From Phorcus lineatus (Eukaryota > Mollusca > Gastropoda > Trochida > Trochidae): a DNA stretch of 64,000 nt. Below, in pieces: positions 44,608-56,060 of this stretch; within the stretch, counting starts at the first letter, position 1, and every line of letters begins with the position of its first letter. The stretch spans positions 9,143,755 to 9,207,754 of the forward strand of contig OV121091.1 in the NCBI GenBank assembly GCA_921293015.1. The letters run 5' to 3'. Both the position numbers and the translations under genes were made by a program. The notes below the pieces were generated by a model that saw nothing but the letters and a program-made list of their open reading frames with translations, ran no database searches and was not told the DNA's origin.

Positions 44608-46432
44608 TTTGGATCTTTCACAACCCTCAGTGAGTCGTTATCTGCACTAAACGACCCTCGCATCGTTAGGTTTCATTTCCTTTGACTCAGAGGCAAGTTC
44701 GCGAGAATGCCCAGGATTTCGCTCGGGTATCTATTTTTCCGAATGTGGTGGGTGTTATTGACGGGACATATGTACATATCATAGCACCACGCGTCAATGA
44801 ACTAGCATTTGATAAACACTCAAGTCGTATTTGATGCACAATATCGTATTTTGGATATTGTTGCCAAGTGGCCGGGATCAACTCATGATTCACGAATCCC
44901 TCGACAAAGGGGACTACAAGTTCTTTTTGACACGGGACGACTGCCTCTCAACTTTCATCTTTTAGGAGACAGCGGATATCCGTCGAAAACATGGTTACTA
45001 TCACAATATCTTCGGCCAAACAACGCAGCCCAAATTGCCTACAATCGATAATTTAATTGTAATTAGAGTTACTCCCCTTTCAGAAAATGTAAAAAGTTGA
45101 ATTGGGTCATTCCAAAATAAGGATCTCATGAAGTGAATTAACTCATTGAAAATTATTTTCAAAAAGTACCCAACTTCATTGAGTTAATTTACTAAGAAAT
45201 GAAAGTCAAATAAATTTAAAAAGAACCATAATATGGATTATTTGCAATTTTATATTCAACCCAGAAAGTTTAATATTATTTGTCTTCAATTTTGACTTTC
45301 TTAATTCTATATAATGAGAATTTTAAAAAATTCAAATATAATGATTCATTGATTCTAAGTGTTAGCATCTGTACTTCATCTGTTAAATAAAATCCACATA
45401 ATGATTTATGTCAGGAAAAATCTAATTTAATGTTAGTGATATTGTCCCTGTTTATTTTCAGTTCCCACAAAAGAACTCGAAGTATCGTGGAGAGGAATTG
45501 GGCAGTTAAAAAGACGATTTCATGCCCTCCATGTAGAGCTAAGGCTGAATCCTCAGAAAGCCTGCCAAGTGATTGTTGCTTGTGCCATCTTACATAATAT
45601 ATATAAAGCCAGGAACATCCCTGAACCGGAAGAAAGCTGTGACATCTCACCAAACAGTGTACAGCCGGACACTCAACCACATCCCCTAGTAGCAGCAGCA
45701 GTGTCACCACAGGGGTTGCCTACAGGAACCACTTTCAAGAACACATTTCTCATGTGAGTTGAATATTAACAAGCAGCCGACATTGGTCAAGCAGTATTTA
45801 ACGCAGATGTCAGTCTCACCGGTTTAGGTATCCCTCAGTTTAAACACTTTCTATTATTTTAAACACATTAAATATTCCATTCTATCATTTTTGTGTTTTA
45901 TATGTCATACCAAAACAATCACATTTGCAAAGTTGTGAATGATATATAGATGGAAAGTGTCTTAGGGACAGGTGGAGACCATTGTGATACATTGCAACAG
46001 TTTCTACATTACTTTAGGATACATGTGCCAAATTGTTGTAGTTTGACAACCCTTCAACAAAGGTATTTCATTTTTAACATATGAATATCGTTATCTGATT
46101 GAGCCATGATCCTTTATGAGTTCTTCTTAGAAATGTCTTAGTTTATTTAACATTCTTAACTAAGTTTTTATTTTAGTCTTGTTTAAGAACGAACTTAAGA
46201 CTTTGTCTTAAATATAAGAATTCTTAGGTAATACTTAGTAAAAAACTAAGAAAATTCTACGAAGTTTTGTGAATACCGGCCCAGATGGTTAGGGTTACGG
46301 TGGAAAACGACGGGACAATGTTTGTATCACACTTTTTGTTTGATTTAGGATCTCTGAGGTGACTCTGATCTAACGCAGCGACTTTCTGTACTAGAATTTC
46401 AGGGTAATTTTGTATCAATACGGAATGTTACG

Positions 46433-46597
46433 CTATATTGTGACGTAAGAATGTAATGACGTCATGTTGTACACGATGACGTTGCCTGGCAACGCATTAT
46501 CCGTTGTATGTATGGCCTGAAGAGGCTCGGTGAGCTGAAAGCGCTAGCCATTAATGGATTGTTTTACTTTTAACTTCATATTTTTCAATACCGTCGT
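46433..46597 (+). repeat. Right Penelope-like tail, intact
   Basis: TATTGTGACGTAAGAATGTA through the hammerhead to TTAACTTCATATTTTTCAATA. It is the inverse of the split left tail (34697-34736 plus 39401-39504). The intact copy shows what the target of the fold-back element looked like. Confidence 0.75.
46512..46551 (+). ncRNA. Type I hammerhead ribozyme, minimal
   Basis: Helix I ATGGC (46512-46516) pairs with GCCAT (46547-46551). Between them are core CTGAAGA, helix II GGCTC and GAGCT with a GGT loop, core GAAA, the palindrome GCGC in the helix III position, and UA at the cleavage site. All core positions fit the hammerhead consensus. A 4-nt self-complementary helix III can form only between two molecules, as proposed for the small hammerheads of Penelope-like elements. 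It lies in the terminal repeat of the outermost element in this stack. Confidence 0.75.
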
Positions 46598-47719
46598 ATC
46601 TGTGAAGTGAATGCATCTCACATCAATCGAAACATTCATATCCACATGCAAATGAATTCACATTTATAATGCTACGATTTCGATAGTTTGGAAACATTAT
46701 ACATTCATTTATTTAGAACGTAAAGAGGAACCACTTGTTGGAATTTGATCGAATTATAACCATTCATTAACATTGTGATAATGATTGCCAAAAAGCAAAT
46801 TGATAAACCCTGTAAATGGATAACAACCATTCGGCGGAGAGTCGAAAACTGTAAACTCAAACCAAAAGAAATGGCATCTATCTATTTGATATGTGTATAG
46901 AAGTTTCCAAACACGGCAAACAGCAGTATCATATATCATGTGTATTTACTTACATTTATAATATGGCAGATGTATAGGCATGAAAGAGAAGCTCTTCGAG
47001 TTGCTGAAGTCCCTGTCAAATCTCATCAATGATGTTTGATCGAGAAGGGTCGACTTTTGCGGTTTCATTTAAAAGCTGATCAATAAGAACGTTTGAGTCG
47101 AGTCAATGATCGAAAACAGGACAATAGCGCCCGTCAATTTGTCAAATACAATTTTTTAACTTATTTAAAGCAGTCAGAAGGACAGTTAGTAGTTGAAAGT
47201 GTTTGATACACAAATAGTACCCATGAACATGTTAAAGTGTGAATCCGGCTACTGTGCATGTAAGGCTCTTTTCAAATTTCAAGCAAAACGTGGTGTAATG
47301 AATAAAAACTCATAGCATCATATATGGCGTTCAGGTTATTATCAAAGAATTAGTCTTAGAAATCAAGGAGCGGTTCTTTAATTCAACCTCAACGGACCTT
47401 GGTAGACAGAGCATTTTATATTTGTCATTTTTCTTGAATAAGATATGTTTTAAATCATATGTAGATAAAGTAAAACACCCGTTTTCTCATTACATGTAAC
47501 ATCCGAATAGTGCGGATTAAGCTCATCTAATAACATTTCGACCATTCTTTGTTTTCATAATATAATTTCGATTGGTGAAATGTGGACATGTTTTTAGAGA
47601 TGGCACCAATTAACATTGTAAGTAATTGGTCCTTTTTCGCACATTAGTTGTAAAATAAAAACACTTGAAATTCGATAAAGTCGATAAAGTCTCTGTACAA
47701 GAATTACAATGTTGTGTAG
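46598..47719. other. No gene recognised
   Basis: Non-coding, A+T-rich. A LINE-like terminus, GAATAAGATATGTTTTAAAT, occurs at about 47437. Confidence 0.45.
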
Positions 47720-47905
47720 TAATTAATCAGACAAAATCGGATTGGTTTAATGTTACTTGAAGACTGAAACAAGGTTGCATCTTGTCACCTTTGCTGTTAT
47801 ACCTATCCATCAATGAACTTATGGATACTATCTCTGCACTTTAATAAGCGTTCCGTTTGAAGATAAATATATATATATATAGAGAGAGAATTTGTTTGTT
47901 TTTTG

Positions 47906-47950
<45 letters not shown>

Positions 47951-48360
47951 AATTTAATGTAATATGCACTTCACAAGTGGTGTTTTAAGAACAATATGTC
48001 AATTAACAGGAACAAGTCAAAGGTTATCCACCTCAAAGAGACTGCCGTGCAACAGACAGATACTATCTATAATAATGAAGATATAGTACTGGATGTTTCC
48101 TAACAATATAGATACCTGGGAATTATGCTGACTTAACATTGGAATTACAAGATGAAGTGGGCAGTAAAGTCGGCAAGCAATACCTTGGGCCTTCTCATCA
48201 CCAAATTCAAGCACCTAGGAGGGATGCCTTTAAACGTGTATACGAAACTTTACGACACTATGTTGTGGTCGACCCTAGATTATGAGGGACTAGTGAAGAC
48301 TCGTCTGTTATATCGCTTCATCACAGAGCTATCAGTTTCTTAATGGGCGTCGGAAAAATA
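47720..48360 (+). pseudogene. Older LINE RT, first half, split by a later LINE
   Basis: Plus-strand pieces: KSDWFNVT, LKQGCILSPLLLYLSINELM (47735-47830), then ALN-like SASNTLGLLITKFKHLGGMP with YTKLYDTMLWSTLDYE (48170-48290), then HHRAISFLMGVGKY at the junction. The YADD segment is lost around a CA microsatellite. These blocks match the LINE at 48-53 kb, so both belong to related families. The protein continues at 53425 after the inserted element. Confidence 0.8.
47907..47949. repeat. CA microsatellite
   Basis: About 21 uninterrupted CA units, preceded by short TA and GA runs. It lies in the decayed LINE where the catalytic loop should be. Confidence 0.95.
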
Positions 48361-48721
48361 CAGACAGACAGACAGATTGTTTTATTAAAGTCTCACCTCA
48401 TTTTTACAAAAAAAACATTACAATAAAATTATGATACAGATAAAAAAAAGTGTAAAAAGTGAGCCACCCAAAAAGGGTCATGAGAGACTAAAAGATTTAC
48501 ATGATTACACCAATAAATAGAGTATTTAAAGTAAAAATGACACATCATTTCTTAAAGAGTAAAAACGTTCTCTTCTGTAAAATAAGCTTGCACGTTTTGG
48601 CAGTTAAGAAGACAATATCTTGGCATGACATAATAAAACATATTTTCTGAACATCAGTAAAAGTACTAAAATTTTCATTTACGCTATCACAGTAGTTGAA
48701 TAAAACAGAACGATAATCACG

Positions 48722-51700
48722 TTATAATGGGCAGTGGAGTAAAACATGCGACTCACCCTCGATGCTGTCGGGGCAGTTAAAACATGTTCTTTCAGTTACC
48801 GGTGTGTTGGTGTATCGTCCAGTCTCAATACGTAGTGGGGCGGTGCCACAACGGAATCTGCCTAGTGCTCTTCGATGACTCCTTGGAATATTGCCTGCAA
48901 TGTATTCTTCAGGTGTAAAAGCACATTTAAAAGTTCGATAAAATCTAAGCTTGTTTCCGGCGTCCCCTCGTTTACTGTTCTGTCGTGATAAGCCACTCTT
49001 CCAGTCCTTCAGGTACTCGTCCATCACTTTGTCTCGGATCTCGCTGGATATAAAATTAACATGGAAAGTATTATGTATAGGGATAAAATGTTGCAGTTTG
49101 AGACTGGTCAGCTTCTTGTGGACTCTCCTATTCCAGTTGTTCTTCTTATCTCTGCCTTCGAATTTGCCCACATAAAAACCTTGAATAAAAGTCTCTCTGA
49201 GTTGGTTTTACACAGGCGTTTATAAAATCTGTTGATAATGTCCCATTGTCGTACGCATGGTGGTGTCCAACCCATATCACCCGCCACAGCTGAGTAATAA
49301 GAGTACTTGTATAATACAATGAAAAAGCGCATGGCTCTATTCTGGAGAGCGTTAACAGCCGGAAGTGCATACGATCCCCAGATTTGCTGCACCATACGAA
49401 ATAGTTGGCCAAACCATACTGTCAAATAACTTGGTGTAGGTGTCATATCCCATTCCTCCGAGGATCTTAAACTTAGAGATGAGTAGTCCTAAGGCCCGGC
49501 TTGCAGCGTTTAAAGCAACTCTCCCCATCCTGGTGTAGTCGAGTGACTCGGTCAAGTAGGAGTCCCAGATACATATATGAATCTGCCACGTCAAGCTCAA
49601 TGTCTCCACATCTGAAGGTCACTGCTGTCTTTTCTTCTCCAGACCTCCTAAAATGCACTACCTTCGACTTAGCTGGGTTCACTGACATCTTATTAGCTAC
49701 ACACCAACTATTCAACGTTTTTAGTAAAATGTTCAGTTCATCTTCTGTTCCAGCCAAAAGGACTATGTTATCAGCATATGCCAGTATGCTTATCTTCGTG
49801 TTGTCTACTTGAATACCAATATCAAGGGCTTTAACTTGTTGAATCAGATCGTTTAAAAACAAGTTAAAAAGCAGGGGTGATAAAAGACACCCTTGTCGCA
49901 GGCCACAGTTCACGTCAAACCATTCAGTTTTGAGCCACAACACTTCACAGAGTTATAAAGAGACATCATCGCATGAAACATGTTACCACTTATACCCACA
50001 TCTTGAAGTTTGTTCCACATAATGCCTCTGTCGATACAATCATTGGCCTTTTTAAAGTCTATAAAAGCAGCGAAAGTCTCCTTCCCCATGCTCTTTCTAG
50101 TCTCAATGATAGAGGTAAGAGAGTAAACGTGTTCTGTTGTTGATCGCTTTTTCCGGAAGCCATTTTGTTCGTCATCTAAAAGATTGTTCTGTTCAGCATG
50201 GTTACTTAGTCTGGCGTTCAGTACACTGCAGTGTAACTTGTAAGTGGAACTTGTCAGGGTTATTCCTCTGTAAGATAGGGGGTCTCGTGGGTCATCAGTG
50301 GAAGACTTCGGTATTGGGTTGATAATCCCCTTTCTCCATTCGATTGGCACTTTTCCCAATTTAAAACAAGCATTAAAAAGACGGTGTAAAACATAAAGAC
50401 AGGAGCTATTCTTTAAAACTTCGACTGGTATCTCATCACACCCAGTTGCTTTTTCCCTCTTGGCATGTAGCGATGCCAGTTGAACCTCCTCCAAGGTTAT
50501 ATCTGCATTCAATAAGTCCATACCTGTGACGTCATCCTGAGTTCTGACGTCATCAGAGAGGTTGATCACTGGGTCATCGGTATTACAGTTTAAAAGTGTA
50601 GAATAGGCATCTTTCCACGTTTTAAGAACTGTACCTGTGGTTGTCGAAACTGTGCCATCAGCCAGTGTGACTTCCATTGGTATCTTCTTCTTTCTCTCCG
50701 TTGAAACCCCTATATGACCGATTTCTTTCGAGAACTCACCACTGCTCTTGTCACATAACTCCTCTAGTCTGTTCAGTGTGTCTTTCACGTGCTGACGCTT
50801 TGACCTCTTCACTTGACTGTCAAACGCTTTCCTTCTTTGTATGTAGATGTGCTTGAGCTCTCTCTTGTGATTATTGTTACACCTACACCAGTTTTTCTCC
50901 GCTGCACACATATAATCCCACTTGGCTGTTAGCTCGTCATTCCACCATGGCTTCTTAGTTCGCCTTGCTTTATTAGAACGACATGAATTCACTGGTACAC
51001 GACGTGACGGCAGTTTCTCTTGCATCTCCCTCTTAACAGTATGTACAAAGTTACTGAAGGCTAAATCTATATCGTCTTGCTTCCCATTATATAGCTCGAA
51101 ATTCTGGATTATGTCTTGAATAGTCTTTATACATGTAGGATCTGACATAAAATCATTTGGGATATTAGTGGAATCACTCTTTAAGATGTACTGGCAAGGG
51201 GCACTCTCATTCTTTCCTGTGACGTCACGAAGAGTCTCGCTGTGGGCACGGAGCTCGACACACCACGATAGCACTGAATGATCCAGTTTAGATAGTTCCC
51301 CGCCATCCACCACCCCAACCAGATTAAGCTTATTCACCAGTTTACAAGGCCTGGTCACACGGAAGCCTTCAAGAGTGTCAAACTTATCATAGTAACACAG
51401 GCAGTAATCCACAACTGACACACCCCTTGTAGATACAAAAGTATAATCATCATGTTCACTTCGCCCATTTACCATACAGAGATTAGCATTTATCAAAAAA
51501 TCAATAAACATACGTCCATGAGCATTCACAACATTATCAACAACATTCCGTATAGGTAAAACATCAACTCCTTCAATAAAATCTAACAAGGTCCCACATC
51601 GGCTGTTAAAATATCCACAAATACAAACAATATTTAAATCACGATACTGATATATCTGTGACAGTAGCGTGACAAAAAAGTCAGCTGCGTCTATATGTCT

Positions 51701-52078
51701 TGTTGAATGTTCTGGTGGTAAATAACAAACACAAAACGTATATACAGAGTCCGTGAGATTCTTGTGCGCAAGTTTCACACACAGTATACCTTCATAGGAT
51801 ATATCTGAAACACATACATTAAAAAGATCTAAAAGTTTATTCTTAATCAGAAATCCAACACCTCCAGAACCTTTCTTAGCATTCCGGTGCAGGTTTGTGT
51901 GGTTATGTCCAAACCACGAAAACCCGTCAAGTTCAAATTTGTTATCACCAACCAGATGTGTCTCTGCAACACCCAAAATGTCCACATCTAGAGATTCTAT
52001 ACACTGTTTTCGCAACTGATGATTATCGGTAGTTGAATCATTTGCCCAGGACGAAATGTTCCAAAACGCGCATCTGGC
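48722..52078 (-). pseudogene. LINE ORF2: APE endonuclease and reverse transcriptase
   Basis: The open frame from 52078 begins near AFWNISSWAND. The endonuclease has AETHL (catalytic Glu), GSGGVGFLI, SVVDYCL and LDHSVLSW. The catalytic Asp of the usual GDFNSR is Tyr (GYFNSR). RT follows with GIINPIPKSS, SYRGITLTS, NGFRKKRSTTEHVYS and FIDFKKANDCIDR (normally KAFD). After a frameshift near 49935 come LRQGCLLSPLLFNLF and YADN in place of YADD. More frameshifts occur at about 49570, 49400 and 49150. The C-terminal region holds LGRFRCGTAPLRIETGRY and CFNCPDSIEGESHVLLHC. With three catalytic changes and at least four frameshifts it is dead, though the first 700 codons are still open. Confidence 0.93.
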
Positions 52079-52147
52079 TTAATACTTAAACCAGTCTGTG
52101 TTGCTCCGCCTCCTGTCCCCGCCGTGTCGTCTGCGTCCACGCCGTCC

Positions 52148-53239
52148 CTACTCCCTATTGGCTGAACTGCTGTCATTATCACGTGATCTTTGTTGATCAA
52201 CAGGAACACGTGGGTTGGTGTTGACGTTTGCATCTGCCGAATTACCGTCGTAACGACTATGTCTGCGATCCTGGCGATATGACCTCCAGTCGTCATGATC
52301 CTCTCTCCGACTGTGTCGATCAACTTTCTGCATACGCCTGCCAGACATACGCAAACACCCGCCCCCCATAGTGTTGGCGATAACACGCATGTTGGACTCT
52401 AAAATTCTCTGCTGGAGAGGCTTATCACTGTTGACATAAACATTGCGAAAGTTCTTACTGTCTTTCAGTTTATTCTTGTTTTCTAAAATCAATCGCTTAT
52501 CTTCAACTGTTCTGCACCTCGCTATGATGACCCCCGGGCTCCTTGACCCCCAGGACTCCTTCCTCTCAGCTGATTCAACCTTGATGTCGGTCAGTTTGAG
52601 TCCGTCGCGGATCACACCATTCACCTTGTTTACTACGTTTTCATTAGCAGATTGCAGCACGTTTCGTAGCACGATGTTTAGGCGAATTGTGGGGGAGTTC
52701 ACAGTGTCTGCGTACGTCACGGATTTCTTGATATTGCTATCGACATGCTTACGCAAGTCGGCATGTTCATTTCTTAACTGGGTCATCTCCTTGTGCACAT
52801 TTGCGATCGTTTCTTTCACTTCAACCCGAACAGTTTTTATTTCCTCATCTATCATCTTCTTAACGTTTTCAAACATTCTCTCTTCCATCATAGCCATTCT
52901 CTTATCAAAGTAATCAGTCTGGGCATTGATCGCTTGTAACAAATCGTGATTACTTGTGCTGCTCTGTCCCTGACCTCCCACCCGGCTCACACTGACATGG
53001 CCGACAGAAAGACTATCATCGCAAGAAATGTCAACTTCACCATTACCTTTCAGCTTCTTATTGTAAGAAGTGTCTGATTCTTCGTCGTCTGTTAACGAAC
53101 GCTTTCTCTCCTCTGATGATCGCCGATTATCCGAGGGTGGCTTGTGAACTTCCACTTCGGTAACATTGACAACCCCAGCCGCCATTACACAGTTCACGTA
53201 GCTTTGTGATGAAGTGATATCCAGATCGTCACAGATCAT
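52148..53239 (-). CDS. LINE ORF1: coiled-coil RNA-binding protein
   Basis: 363 codons from ATG at 53239 (MICDDLDITSS), uninterrupted. Residues about 40-75 are basic and acidic with a possible nuclear signal (ERKRSL, NKKLKG). Residues about 100-175 form a likely coiled coil (MAMMEERMFENVKKMIDEEI). Residues about 185-290 look like the RRM-type RNA-binding domain of LINE ORF1 proteins (LNIVLRNV, GVIIARCRTVEDKRLILENK, VYVNSDKPLQQR). A basic, Arg- and Asp-rich tail follows. ORF1 proteins bind LINE RNA and chaperone it. It is separated from ORF2 by about 70 bp. It is intact although ORF2 is broken. Confidence 0.85.
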   Translation of the reverse strand: MICDDLDITSSQSYVNCVMAAGVVNVTEVEVHKPPSDNRRSSEERKRSLTDDEESDTSYNKKLKGNGEVDISCDDSLSVGHVSVSRVGGQGQSSTSNHDLLQAINAQTDYFDKRMAMMEERMFENVKKMIDEEIKTVRVEVKETIANVHKEMTQLRNEHADLRKHVDSNIKKSVTYADTVNSPTIRLNIVLRNVLQSANENVVNKVNGVIRDGLKLTDIKVESAERKESWGSRSPGVIIARCRTVEDKRLILENKNKLKDSKNFRNVYVNSDKPLQQRILESNMRVIANTMGGGCLRMSGRRMQKVDRHSRREDHDDWRSYRQDRRHSRYDGNSADANVNTNPRVPVDQQRSRDNDSSSANRE

Positions 53240-53424
53240 GTCAAATTATTGCGATCAAAGTCACTTTAAAGGCACAAGCGTATCCACAAATACTTCAGGG
53301 ATACTGATCACTAGTCAATCAACAGTTCATACCTTCAATTTTGATGAATTTCAAAAATAATTTCCTCTCAGCAAAAAACATGTATAGTGTGCCTTGTAAC
53401 TGTTATATAACGTGCTGTTATTGC

Positions 53425-54000
53425 TGTAGCTCTCTATAGTCATGTAAATGGTGATTCAGGTTGGATACCCCCATGGTGAGAGAGCGGACAGCAGTGGCTA
53501 GTACGTTTACATGATGAACTAACACGAATAACGGGTGAATAAACCGGTATTTTTATGGACAAAGGTGAAGAATAGAAAGTTAAAGACTTACTAGATGACA
53601 ATGGATTGGGACATTTAACCGTATGTGAAAGATTAAGGGTCGTCTTTTAACCAAAACAGTCGCTAGAATAACTTTTTACATATACCCGTCTTCCCTGGCC
53701 ACAGGCCTTGGAAAACTTAGGCATTAAAGATATTTTAAAGGAGCATATCAAGGTGAGAGCTACCTCATCTCTCCTTTACCCAGGTTGCTAAGATTAGGTG
53801 TGGGGATGCGTTATTGCCGGTCGAAACAGGTCGTTATGAGAATTTGAATTTTATTTCTAGATATTGTTTTTATTTTATGACAATAACAAAGACAAAATGC
53901 ACGTTTAACGTTTTTGACCTTTTTATCGAACCGATTAGAGAGGAACTATTTGATCCTGTTTTAATATTGCAACAGTGTCTTTCATAAATCGCTGTGCGAT
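53425..54000 (+). pseudogene. Older LINE RT, second half
   Basis: Continues the protein of 47720-48360: HVNGDSGWIPPW (53441), then LPWPQALENLGIKDILKEHI (53695-53755), then AKIRCGDALLPVETGRYENL (53795-53850). Each matches the equivalent place in the inserted LINE (GDMGWTPPCVRQW, RFRCGTAPLRIETGRY). Stops and frame changes are present. Confidence 0.7.
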
Positions 54001-54109
54001 TGGTTGTAGCCTACAAACAAGTGAGACAAAAAAACTGTTTGTCTCCCTAACCATGCTAACAAGTGATTAAGTCAGGTAGTGTAGAGTGGGTGAGCTTGAA
54101 TGGATTTTT

Positions 54110-56060
54110 GATTGAAACATATTTTATTCATTCAAGAAATAGATTGGGCACAAGTTATCCAACTTAGAAAAGCCCTCTTCAGATATTTACAGCATTTATC
54201 TTACAATATTGAACAACAAGAGACGGACAGGAATATGTACTAGAGAAATCAGTGAAAGCGTTTAGTTTGAGAGATAAAAATATGTCCACATTTGCAAACA
54301 TACTTATTTTCATAAATAGTGAGAACTGCATTGCCATGTAAAATGCGATTAATATCTATTGTAACCCTGTTTCTAACAATATTTTCTAAAGATGTAAAAA
54401 AAAATCTCTTTATGTAATGTACAAGGGGCATTCAAGGAAGTAGTGACAAACATTTTCATAACCATAACCACATTGACAACATGCATCATTTCTGACATTT
54501 ATTCTAAATAAATCATAATTAAGGGAGCTCGTCATGTATCTCAATCGAGTGTGAAACATTAAATTTCCGAATTCCATATGAGTAGTACACTGGTGCAATT
54601 TTTCCCCACATGAATATTTGATTTAAAAGAAGCACGAGATTCACATTTTCTTTTTGACAACGGAATGTTATTCCATAATTTGATTGATAATGGAATAAAC
54701 GATAATGTTGAGTACTTCAGTCGTGTACAGGGTTGGCTAAAGTTATTCGAGTTTCTTAACTCGTCACTTGTCCGATTACCTACTGAAGGGGGAAGTAAAT
54801 CCTGGAGAAAACGTGGAGAGCGACCTGTCTGAATTTGATAAAATAATGTCAATTTACGTGTTCTTCTCTTCTAAGAAAGTAAATCCCACCCTGTTTCATA
54901 ATACAAAGAACTTGAAGAGGCATATCTTGGCAGACAAGTTACTATCCGAGCTGCTTCTAGTTGAAGTTTTTCGAATTTGCTAGCTTGTTCAATCAAACAT
55001 CCATCCCATACTTCACATGCGTAGGCCTTATAAATACAGTATATATTTTAGATAATAAGGTTCTATTAAGTAGAAAATTTAATTTCCTAAAAGCTCCAAT
55101 CATTTTTGAGGTTTTTTTGATGATAATATTATGCTCTATATGACGGTGCCAACTTCCATTTGACGAGAATGTTAAACCCAAATGTTTATGAAATTCTACT
55201 GTTTTCATATCAATACCGTCAAAATATAATTTAATGTCATGTTTGCAATCTTGTGTAAATAACACAGCTTCAGTTTTCTCTGGATTGTAGGAAATTAACC
55301 AGTCATTTGCCCATTTGCTCAATAGCTCTAGATTTTCATTCATAATGCTTTCCATTAATTGTTTTTTGCTCCCAATGACGTATCATCAGCGAAAAGCCGA
55401 GTTATACAATACAATTTATCAGTTATCTCATTTACATATACAATGAAAATGAAAGGGCCTAAAACTGATCCCAGAGGTACTCCCGCTTTCAACACTATAG
55501 GCGTAGATAACGCTCCTTTAACAAAAAATGACTGATTACGATAGCTTATGTAACTACAAAACAGATTGAGCAGCTTTCCGCGTACTCCATACATCTATAC
55601 ATAAGCCCTCTGTGCCAAACTCTATCAAAGGCCTTTGATACATCACAAAATACCATACAATAATATTCTTTCTTATCAAGTGATGTACAGATTTGGTTAT
55701 AAATTTCAACAAGTTGTTGTACAGTAGAGTGGCCTCTCCGAAATCCACATTGGTATTTGTATAACAAATTGTTTGACACACAAAAATTATAAACATGTTT
55801 AAATACAACTCTTTCAAACAACTTTCCAACACTACTAATAAGTGAAATCGGACGATAATTTGATACGATAGAATGATCACCTTTCTTAAATAATGGCGTA
55901 ACATTTGCATTCTTGAATGGATATGGGAATAAAAGTTTAAAGATTGTTAATAAATAAAAGTGAGGAAGCATAAATGTTTTAGAACGAAATATTTTCAAAC
56001 AAAAACAACAAGCATTTTCATTAATTTCTACATCAGGCAGAAGAATGACCATAGGGAGAA
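54110..56060 (-). pseudogene. LINE remnant, same family as the nested 43-kb copy
   Basis: The minus strand encodes, with frameshifts, a 5'-truncated RT: NANVTPLFKKGDHSIVSNYR and PISLISSVGKLFERV, CGFRRGHSTVQQLVEIYNQI, then VFCDVSKAFDRVWHRGLMY. Next come GVPLGSVLGPFIFIVYVNEI and FADDTSL (intact catalytic pair), and EKTEAVLFTQDCK. The thumb carries HLGLTFSSNGSWHRHI. The end CQCGYGYENVCHYFLECPLY is a zinc-type motif. The usual WL at CSYISYRNQ matches jockey- or CR1-type enzymes. It lacks the endonuclease and ends AATAAAATATGTTTCAATC like the copy at 44.6 kb. Confidence 0.9.

Larger units (their letters stand above)
42902..45760 (+). pseudogene. HARBI1-type DDE transposase, interrupted
   Basis: Three regions of one transposase are visible. 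The N-terminal part at 42929-43149 (LRRFRLDKGGIEFVTDMLWD, LVTLRFLATGKMQ) ends at DDLDL. It resumes after the nested LINE at 44614 with SQPSVSR. The catalytic part at about 44690-45050 shows VIDGTYVHI (first Asp), GSTHDSRI (second Asp) and LLGDSGYP. The C-terminal part at about 45490-45755 shows IVER (Glu), [20 protein letters not shown] and [11 protein letters not shown]. An intron-like gap with acceptor TTATTTTCAG ends at about 45461. Stops and at least three frame changes exist besides the LINE, so the enzyme is inactive. Confidence 0.88.
42740..46281 (+). mobile_element. Harbinger (PIF) DNA transposon with nested LINE
   Basis: Ends GGCCAGTATTCACAAAACTT (42740) and the reverse complement of GGCCGGTATTCACAAAACTT (46281) are inverted repeats that continue into diverged TTAAGAATTC-rich sub-terminal sequence. 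A 3-bp CAG (42737-42739, 46282-46284) flanks both sides, the duplication length expected for Harbinger, although most members prefer TWA. The interior encodes a broken HARBI1-type transposase. About 1.47 kb of the length is a nested LINE, so the original element was about 2.1 kb. Confidence 0.9.
48361..53424 (-). mobile_element. Nearly full-length, inactivated LINE
   Basis: A minus-strand non-LTR retrotransposon with ORF1 and an endonuclease-reverse transcriptase ORF2, ending in a (CTGT)n tail (48361-48375 on the plus strand as CAGA repeats). It interrupts an older plus-strand LINE. GVGKY lies at its left side, and the same older protein resumes with HVNGDSGWIPPW at its right. The exact 5' end is uncertain (53340-53424). 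A weak duplication, AAAAATA, occurs at 48354 and about 53353. Confidence 0.82.

Noticed and set aside
54160-54195. CTGAAGA on the minus strand as another hammerhead
   Set aside because: No GAAA follows a helix II. The segment is the 3' end of a LINE, shared with the copy at 44.5 kb.
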